Shown: piece after piece, positions 1-8,623 of the stretch
Position numbering within the stretch: position 1 is the stretch's first letter
Layout: every line of letters begins with the position of its first letter
Assembly: GCA_041391965.1 (NCBI GenBank)
Contig: JAWKMZ010000005.1
Location: 149,921-213,920 of the forward strand
Direction: 5' to 3'
DNA from: JAWKMZ01 sp041391965
GTDB lineage: Bacteria > Bacteroidota > Bacteroidia > Flavobacteriales > Flavobacteriaceae
DNA length: 64,000 nt
Notes under the pieces: generated by a model
Databases searched by the model: none
The model's input: the letters and a program-made list of their open reading frames with translations, nothing else
What the model was told of the DNA's origin: nothing
Translations under genes and position numbers: made by a program

Positions 1-1426
1 TAATAATATATCTGACAACTTATCATCGCAATACAATTTAGCCTATAAACACAAATTCAAAAAAGAAGGTGAAACTATAGATTTTGAAGCCGATTATAAT
101 ACTTATGACCAAAATGAAGTGGCTAATTTTAGATTTGTTAACATTCCATTTTCACCAAATTATTCCGATTTTGTAAATACAAACAGAAATCAAACTACTT
201 TAAATTTAGATTATGTCAATCCGCTTAGCGATAAAGCAAAATTAGAAGCAGGCTTGGAAGCGCGCCTATTTAATACGGACATTAATTATGATTCTACCGG
301 AATTTCAGTCAATGCAGACCAAGATGAAACTCCAAATAATGGCGATGAGTTTATTCCAACACCAAGTACCGATTTTAATTACAAAAGAACAATTTATTCG
401 GCTTACGTTACCTATGGTAAAACTTTTGAAAAATGGAGTTACCAATTTGGTGCACGTGTTGAAAACGCTATTGACGAAGCAAAGGCTACCAACTATTTAG
501 AAAATAGCACTGAAGTGATTCCGTTTAAAAACGATTACTTTCAAGTGTATCCATCGGCATTTTTTACTTACACACCAAGTGAAAAAAATTCGTATCAAGC
601 AAGTGTAAGTCGCCGTGTGGACAGACCAGGTTTAGACCAAGTCAATCCAATAAGAGAATGGAGCACACCTCGTATTTCATCATTCGGAAACACAGAGCTA
701 AAGCCTCAATTCACCAATTCTATTGAGTTAAACTACACTAGAAAATTAGATAATGGCTCCATTACAGGTGGTGTTTTTTACAGAATTATTGAAGACGAAA
801 TTAACAGAGCCGTTTATATAGACCGTTTAGATTTTGACAAAACCATTTTAACCTATGACAACTTTGATACCACAACCGCTTATGGCATTGAGTTATCAAG
901 TAATTACAGACCAACAAAATGGTGGAATTTTAACGCAAGTTTTGATTTATACTCACAAACACAAACAGGATTTACTGAAACCTTAAATACACCTGAAGGT
1001 CAAGAACCAACACTAAGTGATATTGATGTTTCAAAAATTGAAATAAACAATTTGGCTTGGAACTTTAGAATGAATAACAATTTTAAAGTCACAAAAAAAT
1101 TGACCTTATCTGCTTTTGGAATGTACAGAAGCTCTCAAAAAGGCCTACAATTTAAAAGAAAACCAATGTATTTTGTAAATACTGGTCTGCGTTATTCATT
1201 CTTAGATGATATGGCGACGTTTAGTTTTAACTACAATGATATTTTTAACACCATGCAATTTAGATTTGATGGTAAGAGACCATATCCATCTGTTGGTCAA
1301 TTTAATTGGGAAAGCAACACATGGAGCATTGGTTTATCATATCGTTTTGGAGGTGGAAAATACAGAGCCTTACAACGTAAAAATAGAGATAACGATGAAA
1401 AATCTGGAAGTGGAGGCTTTATCTAA
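1..1426 (+). CDS. Outer membrane beta-barrel protein, TonB-receptor-like (5' end missing)
   Basis: The reading frame is open from base 2, so the gene begins upstream of the window and only its C-terminal part is present. The product has the alternating aromatic/polar strands and Asn/Tyr/Phe-rich composition of a beta-barrel, with strands such as YSAYVTYGKTFEKWSYQFGA and a final strand near SIGLSYRFGGGKY. This matches the barrel half of the Bacteroidetes outer-membrane beta-barrel family related to TonB-dependent receptors (an N-terminal carboxypeptidase-regulatory-like domain and plug would lie outside the window). A short basic, Ser/Gly-rich tail follows the last strand, which is usual in this subfamily. 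An internal GTG at 119 is not a plausible start because the coding pattern continues upstream of it. Substrate unknown. A strong terminator follows about 65 bp downstream. Confidence 0.85.
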   Translation, partial: NNISDNLSSQYNLAYKHKFKKEGETIDFEADYNTYDQNEVANFRFVNIPFSPNYSDFVNTNRNQTTLNLDYVNPLSDKAKLEAGLEARLFNTDINYDSTGISVNADQDETPNNGDEFIPTPSTDFNYKRTIYSAYVTYGKTFEKWSYQFGARVENAIDEAKATNYLENSTEVIPFKNDYFQVYPSAFFTYTPSEKNSYQASVSRRVDRPGLDQVNPIREWSTPRISSFGNTELKPQFTNSIELNYTRKLDNGSITGGVFYRIIEDEINRAVYIDRLDFDKTILTYDNFDTTTAYGIELSSNYRPTKWWNFNASFDLYSQTQTGFTETLNTPEGQEPTLSDIDVSKIEINNLAWNFRMNNNFKVTKKLTLSAFGMYRSSQKGLQFKRKPMYFVNTGLRYSFLDDMATFSFNYNDIFNTMQFRFDGKRPYPSVGQFNWESNTWSIGLSYRFGGGKYRALQRKNRDNDEKSGSGGFI

Positions 1427-1489
1427 TAATAAATTTAATAACCTACGTAATAGTTGATGGTTAGTGTTAATGTTTGGTTATTAAATAAG

Positions 1490-1522
1490 AAAACCCGAAA
1501 CTTTACAGTTTCGGGTTTTTGT
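1490..1522 (+). terminator. Rho-independent terminator of the beta-barrel gene
   Basis: A perfect 12-bp stem (aaacccgaaact / agtttcgggttt, 1491-1502 and 1507-1518) with a TTAC loop is followed by a T-run. It lies about 65 bp after the stop codon of the outer-membrane protein gene. Confidence 0.9.
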
Positions 1523-1686
1523 TTTTAACGCTTAGCTTGTTAAAGTATGTTAAACTTTAATTCAGAAATGCAACATTTTTTGGTTTTAGTAGTCATAATA
1601 ATACCTAACAGTACTAAATTCTTTTCTGAATTAATTTGAATTAGCCTTCATTAATCAAAAAATCGTGAAGTATTGTCAGTTGATTT

Positions 1687-1720
1687 TAAAAGTCCGAAGT
1701 ATCAGCTTTGGACTTTTTAT
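1687..1720 (+). terminator. Orphan terminator-like hairpin
   Basis: Stem aaaagtccgaag / ctttggactttt has one mismatch, a short loop and a T-run. No gene ends just upstream, so it may terminate a small RNA or be a relic. Confidence 0.5.
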
Positions 1721-1833
1721 TTATAATATAATGAATATCAAAACATTTCGTCCAAACACCTATAAATCATTTTAATTTGAATAAAGCATCACACACACTT
1801 TTAAAATTGTTTTATAACCAGATTAATAGCAAG

Positions 1834-1870
1834 AAAACATCTGAAATGTCAAATATTTCCGATGTTTTTT
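1834..1870 (+). terminator. Orphan terminator-like hairpin
   Basis: Stem aaaacatctgaaat / atttccgatgtttt (1834-1847 and 1855-1868) has one mismatch and is followed by T residues. No gene ends upstream. It shares its upstream flank with the next hairpin. Confidence 0.5.
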
Positions 1871-1993
1871 ATGCAATTATGTTAATTAACAGTTAAATAC
1901 GTTTATAGATATACTAAAACTAAAATTTTTACGTCTATATAATAGTGATAAGTTTTATAAATTAATCAAAGTGTTAGTTAGAGTTGATTAATA

Positions 1994-2040
1994 GCAGGAA
2001 AATCCGAGACAGAAAATGTTTCGGATTTTTTTATTCCTGC
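1994..2040. terminator. Terminator, probably of the fabH-like gene
   Basis: Inner stem aaaatccga / tcggatttt is enclosed by a second perfect pairing gcaggaa / ttcctgc (1994-2000 and 2034-2040). It lies 18 bp beyond the fabH stop, so it can serve the minus-strand gene. The longer T-run is on the plus strand, so it may work both ways. Confidence 0.65.
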
Positions 2041-2057
2041 AAAAAAACAGGAATTTG

Positions 2058-3065
2058 TTACCATTTTATAATCACACTTCCCCAAGTAAAACCACTTCCA
2101 AAAGCAGCCAAAACAACGGTATCGTTTTCTTTAATTTTTCCTTGTTCCCAAGCTTCAGTTAAGGCAATTGGTATAGAAGCTGCTGTTGTGTTTCCGTATT
2201 TTTGAATATTGTTAAATACTTGGTCATCATTTAACTTAAACTGACGCTGTATAAATTGTGAAATTCTCAAATTAGCCTGATGCGGAATCAACATATCTAT
2301 ATCTTTAACCTTTAGGTTATTTTTTTTCAAGCCTTCCATAATCACTTCATTAAAACGAACTACGGCATTTTTAAACACAAATTGCCCATTCATGTATGGA
2401 AAATAACTTTCGTCTTTAGGGTCATTATCGGCTAAAATATCATTAACCCAACGTTTTCCCATTCCTGGAGCAATCAATACTAATTCTTCAGCATGTTCGC
2501 CTTGCGAATGTAAGTGGGTTGATAAAATTCCTTTGGTTGTATCTTCTTCTCGTGTCAACACTGCTGCTCCTGCTCCATCTCCAAAAATAACCGAAACACC
2601 GCGTCCTCGTGTTGTTTTATCCAATCCATGAGAATGCAATTCGCTTCCAATAACCAAAACATTTTTGTACATGCCTGTTTTGATAAACTGGTCAGCTACC
2701 GAAATTCCATACACAAAACCAGAACATTGATTGCGAACATCTAAAGCTCCAACCGTTTTTATATTCAAGGCTTCTTGCACTTGCACACCTGGACCAGGAA
2801 AATACATATCAGGACTTAAGGTTGCAAAAACAATAAAATCTATGTCATCTTTATCAATTCCTGAGCGTTCAATGGCTATTTTAGCCGCTTTTATTCCCAT
2901 TGAAGCTGTAGTGTCTCCAGAATCTTTTACCCAACGTCGTTCTTTAATTCCTGTTCGTTCTTGAATCCAGGCATCATTAGTATCCATCAATTGTGACAAG
3001 TCATCATTTGTCACGATATTTTCAGGGACAAAATACCCAAGGCCTATTATTTTTGAATTATACAT
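2058..3065 (-). CDS. fabH: 3-oxoacyl-ACP synthase III family protein
   Basis: The product is a 335-residue beta-ketoacyl-ACP synthase III of thiolase fold, the usual length for FabH. The catalytic triad is visible: Cys in QCSGFVYGI (about residue 114), His in PHQANLRI, and Asn in GNTTAASIP. The glycine-rich FGDGAGAAVL segment is also typical. FabH condenses acetyl-CoA or branched acyl-CoA with malonyl-ACP to start fatty acid synthesis. Flavobacteria often carry more than one FabH paralogue, and this copy is a single gene not embedded in an rpmF-accC type operon, so a specialised acyl primer is possible. The start ATG at 3065 gives the expected MYNSKIIGLGYFVPENIVTN-type N-terminus. It is divergent from htpG. 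Confidence 0.88.
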   Translation of the reverse strand: MYNSKIIGLGYFVPENIVTNDDLSQLMDTNDAWIQERTGIKERRWVKDSGDTTASMGIKAAKIAIERSGIDKDDIDFIVFATLSPDMYFPGPGVQVQEALNIKTVGALDVRNQCSGFVYGISVADQFIKTGMYKNVLVIGSELHSHGLDKTTRGRGVSVIFGDGAGAAVLTREEDTTKGILSTHLHSQGEHAEELVLIAPGMGKRWVNDILADNDPKDESYFPYMNGQFVFKNAVVRFNEVIMEGLKKNNLKVKDIDMLIPHQANLRISQFIQRQFKLNDDQVFNNIQKYGNTTAASIPIALTEAWEQGKIKENDTVVLAAFGSGFTWGSVIIKW

Positions 3066-3122
3066 CTCAGTTTATTTAAGTAAAGCAAAATACAACAACT
3101 GTTTTTAAATTCCAATTTAAAA

Positions 3123-3168
3123 AAATCCAAATTCTAAGAGGGAAATCAACCTTTTAGAATTTGGATTT
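3123..3168. other. Long hairpin in the fabH/htpG divergent region
   Basis: Inverted repeat aaatccaaattctaagag / cttttagaatttggattt has one G-U-type mismatch and a 10-base loop. On the minus strand it ends in five T residues. It lies upstream of both divergent genes and follows no gene end, so it could be a leader attenuator of the fabH-like gene or part of a shared regulatory region. Confidence 0.5.
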
Positions 3169-3282
3169 AGCAATTTGAAAGTTGTTTTTATTATATAAAA
3201 TAATGTCAGTTTGTCACTTTTAAAACCTTGGTATTTTTTTTGTCTTTTACAGAATAGACATTACAAATCAAATTTAAACACG

Positions 3283-3300
3283 TTTTCACTTTTGTGAAAA
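3283..3300. promoter_or_regulatory. Palindrome just upstream of htpG
   Basis: TTTTCAC and GTGAAAA form a perfect 7-bp inverted repeat around TTTT. It ends 18 bp before the htpG start codon, a position fit for an operator or a 5'-UTR hairpin. It does not resemble a CIRCE element. Confidence 0.4.
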
Positions 3301-3318
3301 TGACAAAAATTATAAATT

Positions 3319-5202
3319 ATGACAAAAGGAACTATTAATGTTTCGGTAGAAAACATCTTTCCATTAATTAAAAAATTTCTATACAGTGATCACGAAATAT
3401 TTTTGCGTGAATTGATAAGCAATGCTACAGATGCCACTTTAAAATTAAAACACCTTACCAATATTGGTGATGCAAAAGTTGAATATGGTACTCCAATTAT
3501 TGAAGTAAAGATTGATAAAGAAGGTAAAAAACTGCACATTAGTGACCAAGGTTTGGGTATGACAGCCGAAGAGGTTGAAAAATACATCAACCAAGTAGCA
3601 TTTTCAGGTGCTGAAGAGTTTTTAGACAAATATAAAGATGCCGCAAAAGATTCAGGCATCATTGGGCATTTTGGACTTGGCTTTTACTCAGCCTTTATGG
3701 TGGCAGAAAAAGTAGAAATCATCACTAAATCTTATAAAGACGAACCTGCGGCACATTGGACTTGTGATGGTAGCCCAGAATTTACCTTAGAACCGTCAGA
3801 CAAAACGGAACGTGGTACAGAAATTATCCTTCATATTGCCGAAGACTCTACCGAGTTTTTAGAAGACACACGCATCAACGCTTTACTTAATAAGTATAAC
3901 AAGTTTATGCCTATTCCAATCAAATTTGGAACTAAAGAAGACACCTTACCACTTCCTGAAGGTGCTGATAAAGATGCAAAACCTGCCAAAGTAACTGTTG
4001 ATAATATCATCAACAATCCAAATCCGGCTTGGACCAAACAACCATCTGATTTAAAAGATGAAGATTACAAAAACTTTTACAGAGAATTGTATCCTATGCA
4101 ATTTGAAGAACCCTTATTTAACATCCATTTGAATGTAGATTATCCGTTTAATCTGACAGGAATTTTATATTTCCCAAAAATGACGAATGACCTCAACATT
4201 CAAAAAGATAAAATTCAACTCTATCAAAATCAAGTATATGTAACTGACAATGTAGAAGGCATTGTTCCTGAATTTTTGACCATGTTACGCGGTGTCATTG
4301 ATTCACCAGACATTCCATTAAACGTGTCGCGTTCGTATTTGCAAGCTGATGGTGCTGTTAAGAAAATTTCGTCTTACATCACACGTAAAGTAGCCGATAA
4401 ATTGAAATCGTTGTTTAATGAAAATCGTGAAGATTTTGAGAAAAAATGGGACGACATCAAAATTGTGATTGAATACGGTATGCTTTCTGAAGACAAATTC
4501 TTTGAAAAAGCTGATGCTTTTGCACTGTATCCAACGGTTGATGGCAAATACTATACTTATGATGAGCTATTCAACAAAATTAAAGCTAAACAAACAGATA
4601 AAGATGACAAACTGGTCATTCTTTATGCGTCTAACAAAGATGCGCAACACAGTTATATTGAAACAGCCAAAGCAAAAGGTTATGATGTGTTGTTATTAGA
4701 CTCTCCTATCATATCACACTTAATGCAAAAGTTAGAATCTACAAAAGAAAACATATCGTTTGCTCGTGTAGATGCAGATCATATTGATAATTTAATCAAA
4801 AAAGACGACACTAAAATTTCAAAACTTTCTGAAGAACAAAAAACAGAGTTGGATACCCTCTTAAAAGAAGTTATTCCATCTGAAAAGTTTATGGTACAAT
4901 TGGAAGCCATGGAAAGTGATGCGTCGCCATTTATGATTACACAACCAGAGTTTATGCGTCGTATGAAAGAGATGCAAGCTACAGGTGGTGGCATGTTTGG
5001 AATGGGCAATATGCCAGAAATGTACAATTTGGTGGTCAATACCAATTCTGAATTGGTTACCGAAATATTAAACACCAAAACCAAGAAAAAACAAGAACGC
5101 TTAATTACACAAGGCCTGGATTTAGCACGTTTATCTCAAGGTTTATTAAAGGGTGAAGAGCTGACCAATTTTATTAAACGTAGTTACGAAATGATAAAAT
5201 AG
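3319..5202 (+). CDS. htpG: Molecular chaperone HtpG (Hsp90)
   Basis: The 627-residue product is bacterial Hsp90, an ATP-dependent cytosolic chaperone for late folding and stress recovery. The N-terminal GHKL ATPase begins FLRELISNATDA (catalytic Glu and Mg-binding Asn), then DQGLGMT and the lid/GHFGLGFYSAF segment. The middle domain contains NVSRSYLQ with the conserved Arg that contacts the ATP gamma-phosphate. The C-terminal dimerisation domain includes a Met/Gly-rich stretch (GGGMFGMGNMPEMYN). The length is normal. The gene is monocistronic, with a strong terminator directly after it. An imperfect Bacteroidetes promoter (TTTG at 3210, then TA followed by T8G at 3232) and an 18-bp palindrome precede it. 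Confidence 0.96.
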   Translation: MTKGTINVSVENIFPLIKKFLYSDHEIFLRELISNATDATLKLKHLTNIGDAKVEYGTPIIEVKIDKEGKKLHISDQGLGMTAEEVEKYINQVAFSGAEEFLDKYKDAAKDSGIIGHFGLGFYSAFMVAEKVEIITKSYKDEPAAHWTCDGSPEFTLEPSDKTERGTEIILHIAEDSTEFLEDTRINALLNKYNKFMPIPIKFGTKEDTLPLPEGADKDAKPAKVTVDNIINNPNPAWTKQPSDLKDEDYKNFYRELYPMQFEEPLFNIHLNVDYPFNLTGILYFPKMTNDLNIQKDKIQLYQNQVYVTDNVEGIVPEFLTMLRGVIDSPDIPLNVSRSYLQADGAVKKISSYITRKVADKLKSLFNENREDFEKKWDDIKIVIEYGMLSEDKFFEKADAFALYPTVDGKYYTYDELFNKIKAKQTDKDDKLVILYASNKDAQHSYIETAKAKGYDVLLLDSPIISHLMQKLESTKENISFARVDADHIDNLIKKDDTKISKLSEEQKTELDTLLKEVIPSEKFMVQLEAMESDASPFMITQPEFMRRMKEMQATGGGMFGMGNMPEMYNLVVNTNSELVTEILNTKTKKKQERLITQGLDLARLSQGLLKGEELTNFIKRSYEMIK

Positions 5203-5242
5203 TATTGTTAATTACTTCATTTTTTAGAAGACATTATAAAAC

Positions 5243-5286
5243 AAAAAAATGCAACAAACTAATATTTAGTGAGTTGCATTTTTTTT
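5243..5286 (+). terminator. htpG terminator
   Basis: Stem aaaaatgcaac / gttgcattttt with a further pairing act...agt inside, followed by an uninterrupted T-run, lies 40 bp after the htpG stop. The A-rich 5' arm makes it potentially bidirectional. Confidence 0.85.
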
Positions 5287-5316
5287 AGTTTTATTAATTT
5301 TTGTTTACTTTAAAAA

Positions 5317-6318
5317 CTAATTGTAGCGGGAAAATAGCGGGAATATCCAAAAACTAAAAAGCGCAAACCCTTGTTTTATAAGTGGTTTACGCCTTTTAAA
5401 TGTGACCATTGCAGGGGTACCTCCATCTTCCCGGATTTCTACATCATCATAATACGAGAATCCCCCAAAAGGGCTGGTCCATTTTACGTTTCCACCTCCA
5501 GGATGGTCTGGTATGGGATTTTGATGTATGTTTTTATTATATATCAATATACCACAACTGCCAGGGCCTCCTAAAAACTTATGTGGTGAAAAGAAAATTG
5601 CATCTAATTGTTCGGCTGACATATCTGGATGCATATTTATTGTCACATAAGGTGCGGAAGCCGCAAAATCGATAAAACACAAACCTCCGTATTTATGCAT
5701 TATTTTCGCAAGCTCATGATAAGGTGAAATAATACCTGTAACATTAGAACAAGCTGTAAATGACCCAATCAACAATGGCCTTTCTATATATTTCTTTATT
5801 TCTGTTTCCAGATTTGAAGGGTCTATTAATCCGTTTTTATTAGGAGGGATTATGACAACATCCACATTATTTTCATACCAACACACTTGGTTGGAATGAT
5901 GTTCCATATGACTAATGAACACTACAGGCTTTAGTCTTTGAGAGTTTTGCGTATAATGATTGTTCAATTTCATAACCCGTATCAACTTGTTAACCGCACC
6001 TGTCATTCCTGAACCGGTAGTTATCAAAATGTCGTTATCATCGGCATTAACATGGCTTTTTATTATCTGACGTGCATGGTTATACAGATATGTCGTCACT
6101 TTACCGCTTTCACTTGAAAATGAATGTGTATTTGCCATCATTGGAGCTATGCTTTCGCAAATTTTATCCTCTATAGGTTTATATAATCTGCCACTGGCAA
6201 TCCAGTCCGCATAAAGCATTTTTTGAGTTCCATAAAGCGATTCAAACGTCACATTGTTGCCAATAATGTGTTTTCTAAAGGATTCAAAATACGTTTCCAA
6301 TTCTCTATTTCTATCCAT
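5317..6318 (-). pseudogene. Class V aminotransferase, 3'-truncated
   Basis: The first ~300 residues are a clear PLP-dependent class V (NifS/CsdA-like fold type I) aminotransferase. They include YADWIASGRLY, the TTGSGMTGAVNK phosphate loop, HMEHHSNQ, and the PLP lysine in FFSPHKFLGGPGSCG. After REDGGTP, where family members continue for well over 100 residues with the small C-terminal domain, the frame changes to an unrelated basic/aromatic tail (AMVTFKRRKPLIKQG...) and stops. The total is 333 residues against about 480-500 in the family. The junction near 5410-5420 coincides with non-coding sequence holding an imperfect hairpin and the tagcggg tandem repeat. I infer that recombination at an island end removed the 3' part, so the product is unlikely to be active. 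Its position as last gene of a minus-strand cluster suggests it arrived with that cluster. Confidence 0.7.
5324..5345. repeat. Tandem 11-bp repeat at possible island end
   Basis: Two adjacent copies of tagcgggaaaa / tagcgggaata lie at the 3' edge of the truncated aminotransferase gene. Short directly repeated sites of this kind are common at the ends of tyrosine-recombinase elements, but no matching copy was found beside the integrase at 18 kb. Confidence 0.45.
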
Positions 6319-6341
6319 ATTTTACTACATATATATTAAAC

Positions 6342-6377
6342 AAAAAACAATCACTCCGGTAATCAGCCGGAGTGATT
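6342..6377 (-). terminator. Terminator of the dsbD cluster
   Basis: A perfect 11-bp stem (aatcactccgg / ccggagtgatt) with a 7-base loop is followed on the minus strand by a T-rich run. It lies 90 bp after the dsbD stop and before the aminotransferase remnant, so it separates the two transcription units. Confidence 0.85.
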
Positions 6378-6466
6378 TCCATCAATCAAAAGTACAATCG
6401 TATTTAACGCATAGATATTAACCAAAAACAATGAAACGATTGTAATTTATTATTCTGTGATATACT

Positions 6467-8467
6467 TTAGAAGTTCGACAAACCAGCTTTTAACCATGTA
6501 TGATACTCCTCAACATCAGGCGTATAGCCAACTGGTTCTATGAGATTTTCCTCATCGTGGTTCATCAGCACATAAAATGGTTGCGAATTGGATTTATATC
6601 TAATGGTTTGCATTTCACTCCATTTTTGACCAATGTATTTTAATTTTTTGCCCGGTCTTAATTTGGATTCTTCAATCTCATGTTCTTCCAAAGGTCGTTT
6701 ATCATCTACATACAATGATATCAGTACCACCTCATTTTTCAAAATATTCAGGATTTCTGGTTTTGGCCAAACGTTCTGCTCCATCTTTCGGCAATTGACA
6801 CAAGCCCATCCTGTGAAGTCAATCATGACCGGTTTGCCAACCTTTTTTGCATAGGCCAGTCCTTTATCGTAGTCATTAAAGGTCAAAATATCATAAGGGG
6901 CCAATAGATGAGCTCCTTCGGGTAAACCATTATGGTCATCCAAAACAGAAGACGCTGTACCTGTTTTAGAATTACCAACACCATAAGGAGATTCACTATA
7001 CTCTAACGGTGGTGGAAAGGCACTGATTAAATTTAAAGGAGCACCCCATAAACCTGGTACCATATATATGGTGAACGCCATTACCAAAAGGCCTAAACTC
7101 AACCTACCTACAGAAATATGTGTCAAAGGTGAATCGTGCGGCAGTTTGATTTTGCCAAAAAGATAAAATGCCAAAGCTCCAAAAATAGCGATCCAAATGG
7201 CTATGAAAACTTCACGTTCCAAGAAATGAGTCTGCAACACCAAATCGGCTTGGGACAAAAACTTGAATGCAAGTGCCAATTCCAAAAAACCGAGTACCAC
7301 CTTGACTGTATTGAGCCAACCACCTGATTTTGGAAGTGAATTGAGCCATCCCGGAAATGCCGCAAACAAAGCGAACGGTAAAGCGATAGCTAACGAAAAG
7401 CCCAACATCCCAATGATTGGTGCCAGACCTCCCTTTGAAGCTGCTTCTACCAACAATGTTCCTACAATGGGTCCAGTACAAGAGAATGACACAATGGCCA
7501 AGGCCAAGGCCATAAAAAATATGCCTATCATTCCACCTCTGTCAGCTTGCGAATCTACTTTGTTTGCCCAGGAATTTGGCAACATGATTTCAAAAGCTCC
7601 CAAAAATGACACGGCAAACACCACAAGCAACAAAAAGAAAATGATGTTGAACCACACATTTGTTGCCAATGCGTTGAGTGCATCTGCCCCAAAGACAGCT
7701 GTTACGGCTGTTCCTAAAAGGACATAAATAATGATGATGCAAACACCATAAATAATGGCATTTTTTATGCCTTTAGCCTTGGTTTTGCTCTGTTTTGTAA
7801 AGAAGCTTACCGTCATGGGAATCATTGGGAACACACAGGGCGTCAATAAGGCGGCAAAACCTGAAAGAAAAGCGATAAAAAATATTGCAAACAACCCCTT
7901 GGTTTCTGATTTTTTCCCTTCTTTTTTAATTTCTGACACCACGGCTTCACGTTCCGATGCATTGTGGCTTTTAATTGAATCCAATTGTTGTGGTTCTGAT
8001 GCGCCAGAAAATGGAACTGCATCCTTTAAGTCAAACACCAAATCCACATACGTTGGTGGAAGGCATCGTTGATCATCACAAACCATAAATTCCACTTCGG
8101 CCTTTATTGTCTCGATTTTTTCTGAAGTGATGTTTATTTTTTGAACAAACTTTGCTTCGTTTTCGAAAAACTTTATTTTCATATTGAACACAGGGTCATT
8201 GACCGTGTGTCCTTCCTGTTCGACTACTTTATCAACCAGTTGATAACCTGTATTGGTTTCAAATATAAAGACCGTAGGTATAGGCCCATTGTCTGGAACG
8301 TTTTGTGAATAAAGGTGCCAACCTGATTCAATCGTTGCTCTTGCCACCAAATTATATTCTGTATTTGAAATTTTTTCTATCGATGTGGACCATTGTACAG
8401 GTTTGAGAACTTGCGAGAAGGCGGTAAGCCCAATAAACAATGTGAGAATCGAGATACTATTTTTCAT
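6467..8467 (-). CDS. dsbD: Protein-disulfide reductase DsbD family
   Basis: The product carries electrons from cytosolic thioredoxin across the inner membrane to periplasmic thiol proteins. I place the start at the ATG of 8467 (MKNSISILTLFIGLTAFSQ, a clear signal peptide). The open frame extends 46 codons further, but that extension looks non-coding. In order: signal peptide; a periplasmic DsbD-alpha-like domain (to about residue 180); a membrane domain of about eight helices with the conserved redox cysteines in LLTPCVFPMIPM and SFSCTGPIVGT; and a C-terminal thioredoxin-fold domain with the CVNC active site in DFTGWACVNCRKM. The length, 666 residues, fits Bacteroidetes DsbD. It follows the TlpA-like lipoprotein gene on the same strand with about 155 bp between the stop and this start. 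The pair would form a reducing relay in the cell envelope. Confidence 0.92.
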   Translation of the reverse strand: MKNSISILTLFIGLTAFSQVLKPVQWSTSIEKISNTEYNLVARATIESGWHLYSQNVPDNGPIPTVFIFETNTGYQLVDKVVEQEGHTVNDPVFNMKIKFFENEAKFVQKINITSEKIETIKAEVEFMVCDDQRCLPPTYVDLVFDLKDAVPFSGASEPQQLDSIKSHNASEREAVVSEIKKEGKKSETKGLFAIFFIAFLSGFAALLTPCVFPMIPMTVSFFTKQSKTKAKGIKNAIIYGVCIIIIYVLLGTAVTAVFGADALNALATNVWFNIIFFLLLVVFAVSFLGAFEIMLPNSWANKVDSQADRGGMIGIFFMALALAIVSFSCTGPIVGTLLVEAASKGGLAPIIGMLGFSLAIALPFALFAAFPGWLNSLPKSGGWLNTVKVVLGFLELALAFKFLSQADLVLQTHFLEREVFIAIWIAIFGALAFYLFGKIKLPHDSPLTHISVGRLSLGLLVMAFTIYMVPGLWGAPLNLISAFPPPLEYSESPYGVGNSKTGTASSVLDDHNGLPEGAHLLAPYDILTFNDYDKGLAYAKKVGKPVMIDFTGWACVNCRKMEQNVWPKPEILNILKNEVVLISLYVDDKRPLEEHEIEESKLRPGKKLKYIGQKWSEMQTIRYKSNSQPFYVLMNHDEENLIEPVGYTPDVEEYHTWLKAGLSNF

Positions 8468-8623
8468 GGATTTACTATTTGTGAAATTGGTTCTTTGAAT
8501 TAAAAAAATCCGATACATCTTACAGAATATAGAAACAATACTACGCTTAAAGCTAAAACCAAAGGTTACGCACTCTTTGGTTTTAGCCTGAATAATCAAT
8601 AACAACTGATGTTTTGATGGTTT

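Larger units (their letters stand above)
1427..2057. other. Gene-free gap with four terminator-like hairpins
   Basis: No convincing coding frame lies between the beta-barrel gene and the fabH-like gene. The gap holds four hairpins with T-runs on the + strand, at about 1491-1518, 1687-1718, 1834-1868 and 1994-2040. The first and last are explained as terminators of the flanking genes. The middle two have no gene upstream of them. The third and fourth share a 17-base upstream segment (gattaatagca then a/g then gaaaa, at 1821 and 1986) that is identical except at one base. Confidence 0.7.

Noticed and set aside
7263..8072. Plus-strand open frames inside dsbD
   Set aside because: They lie antisense to a well-supported membrane protein and contain no recognisable domain.
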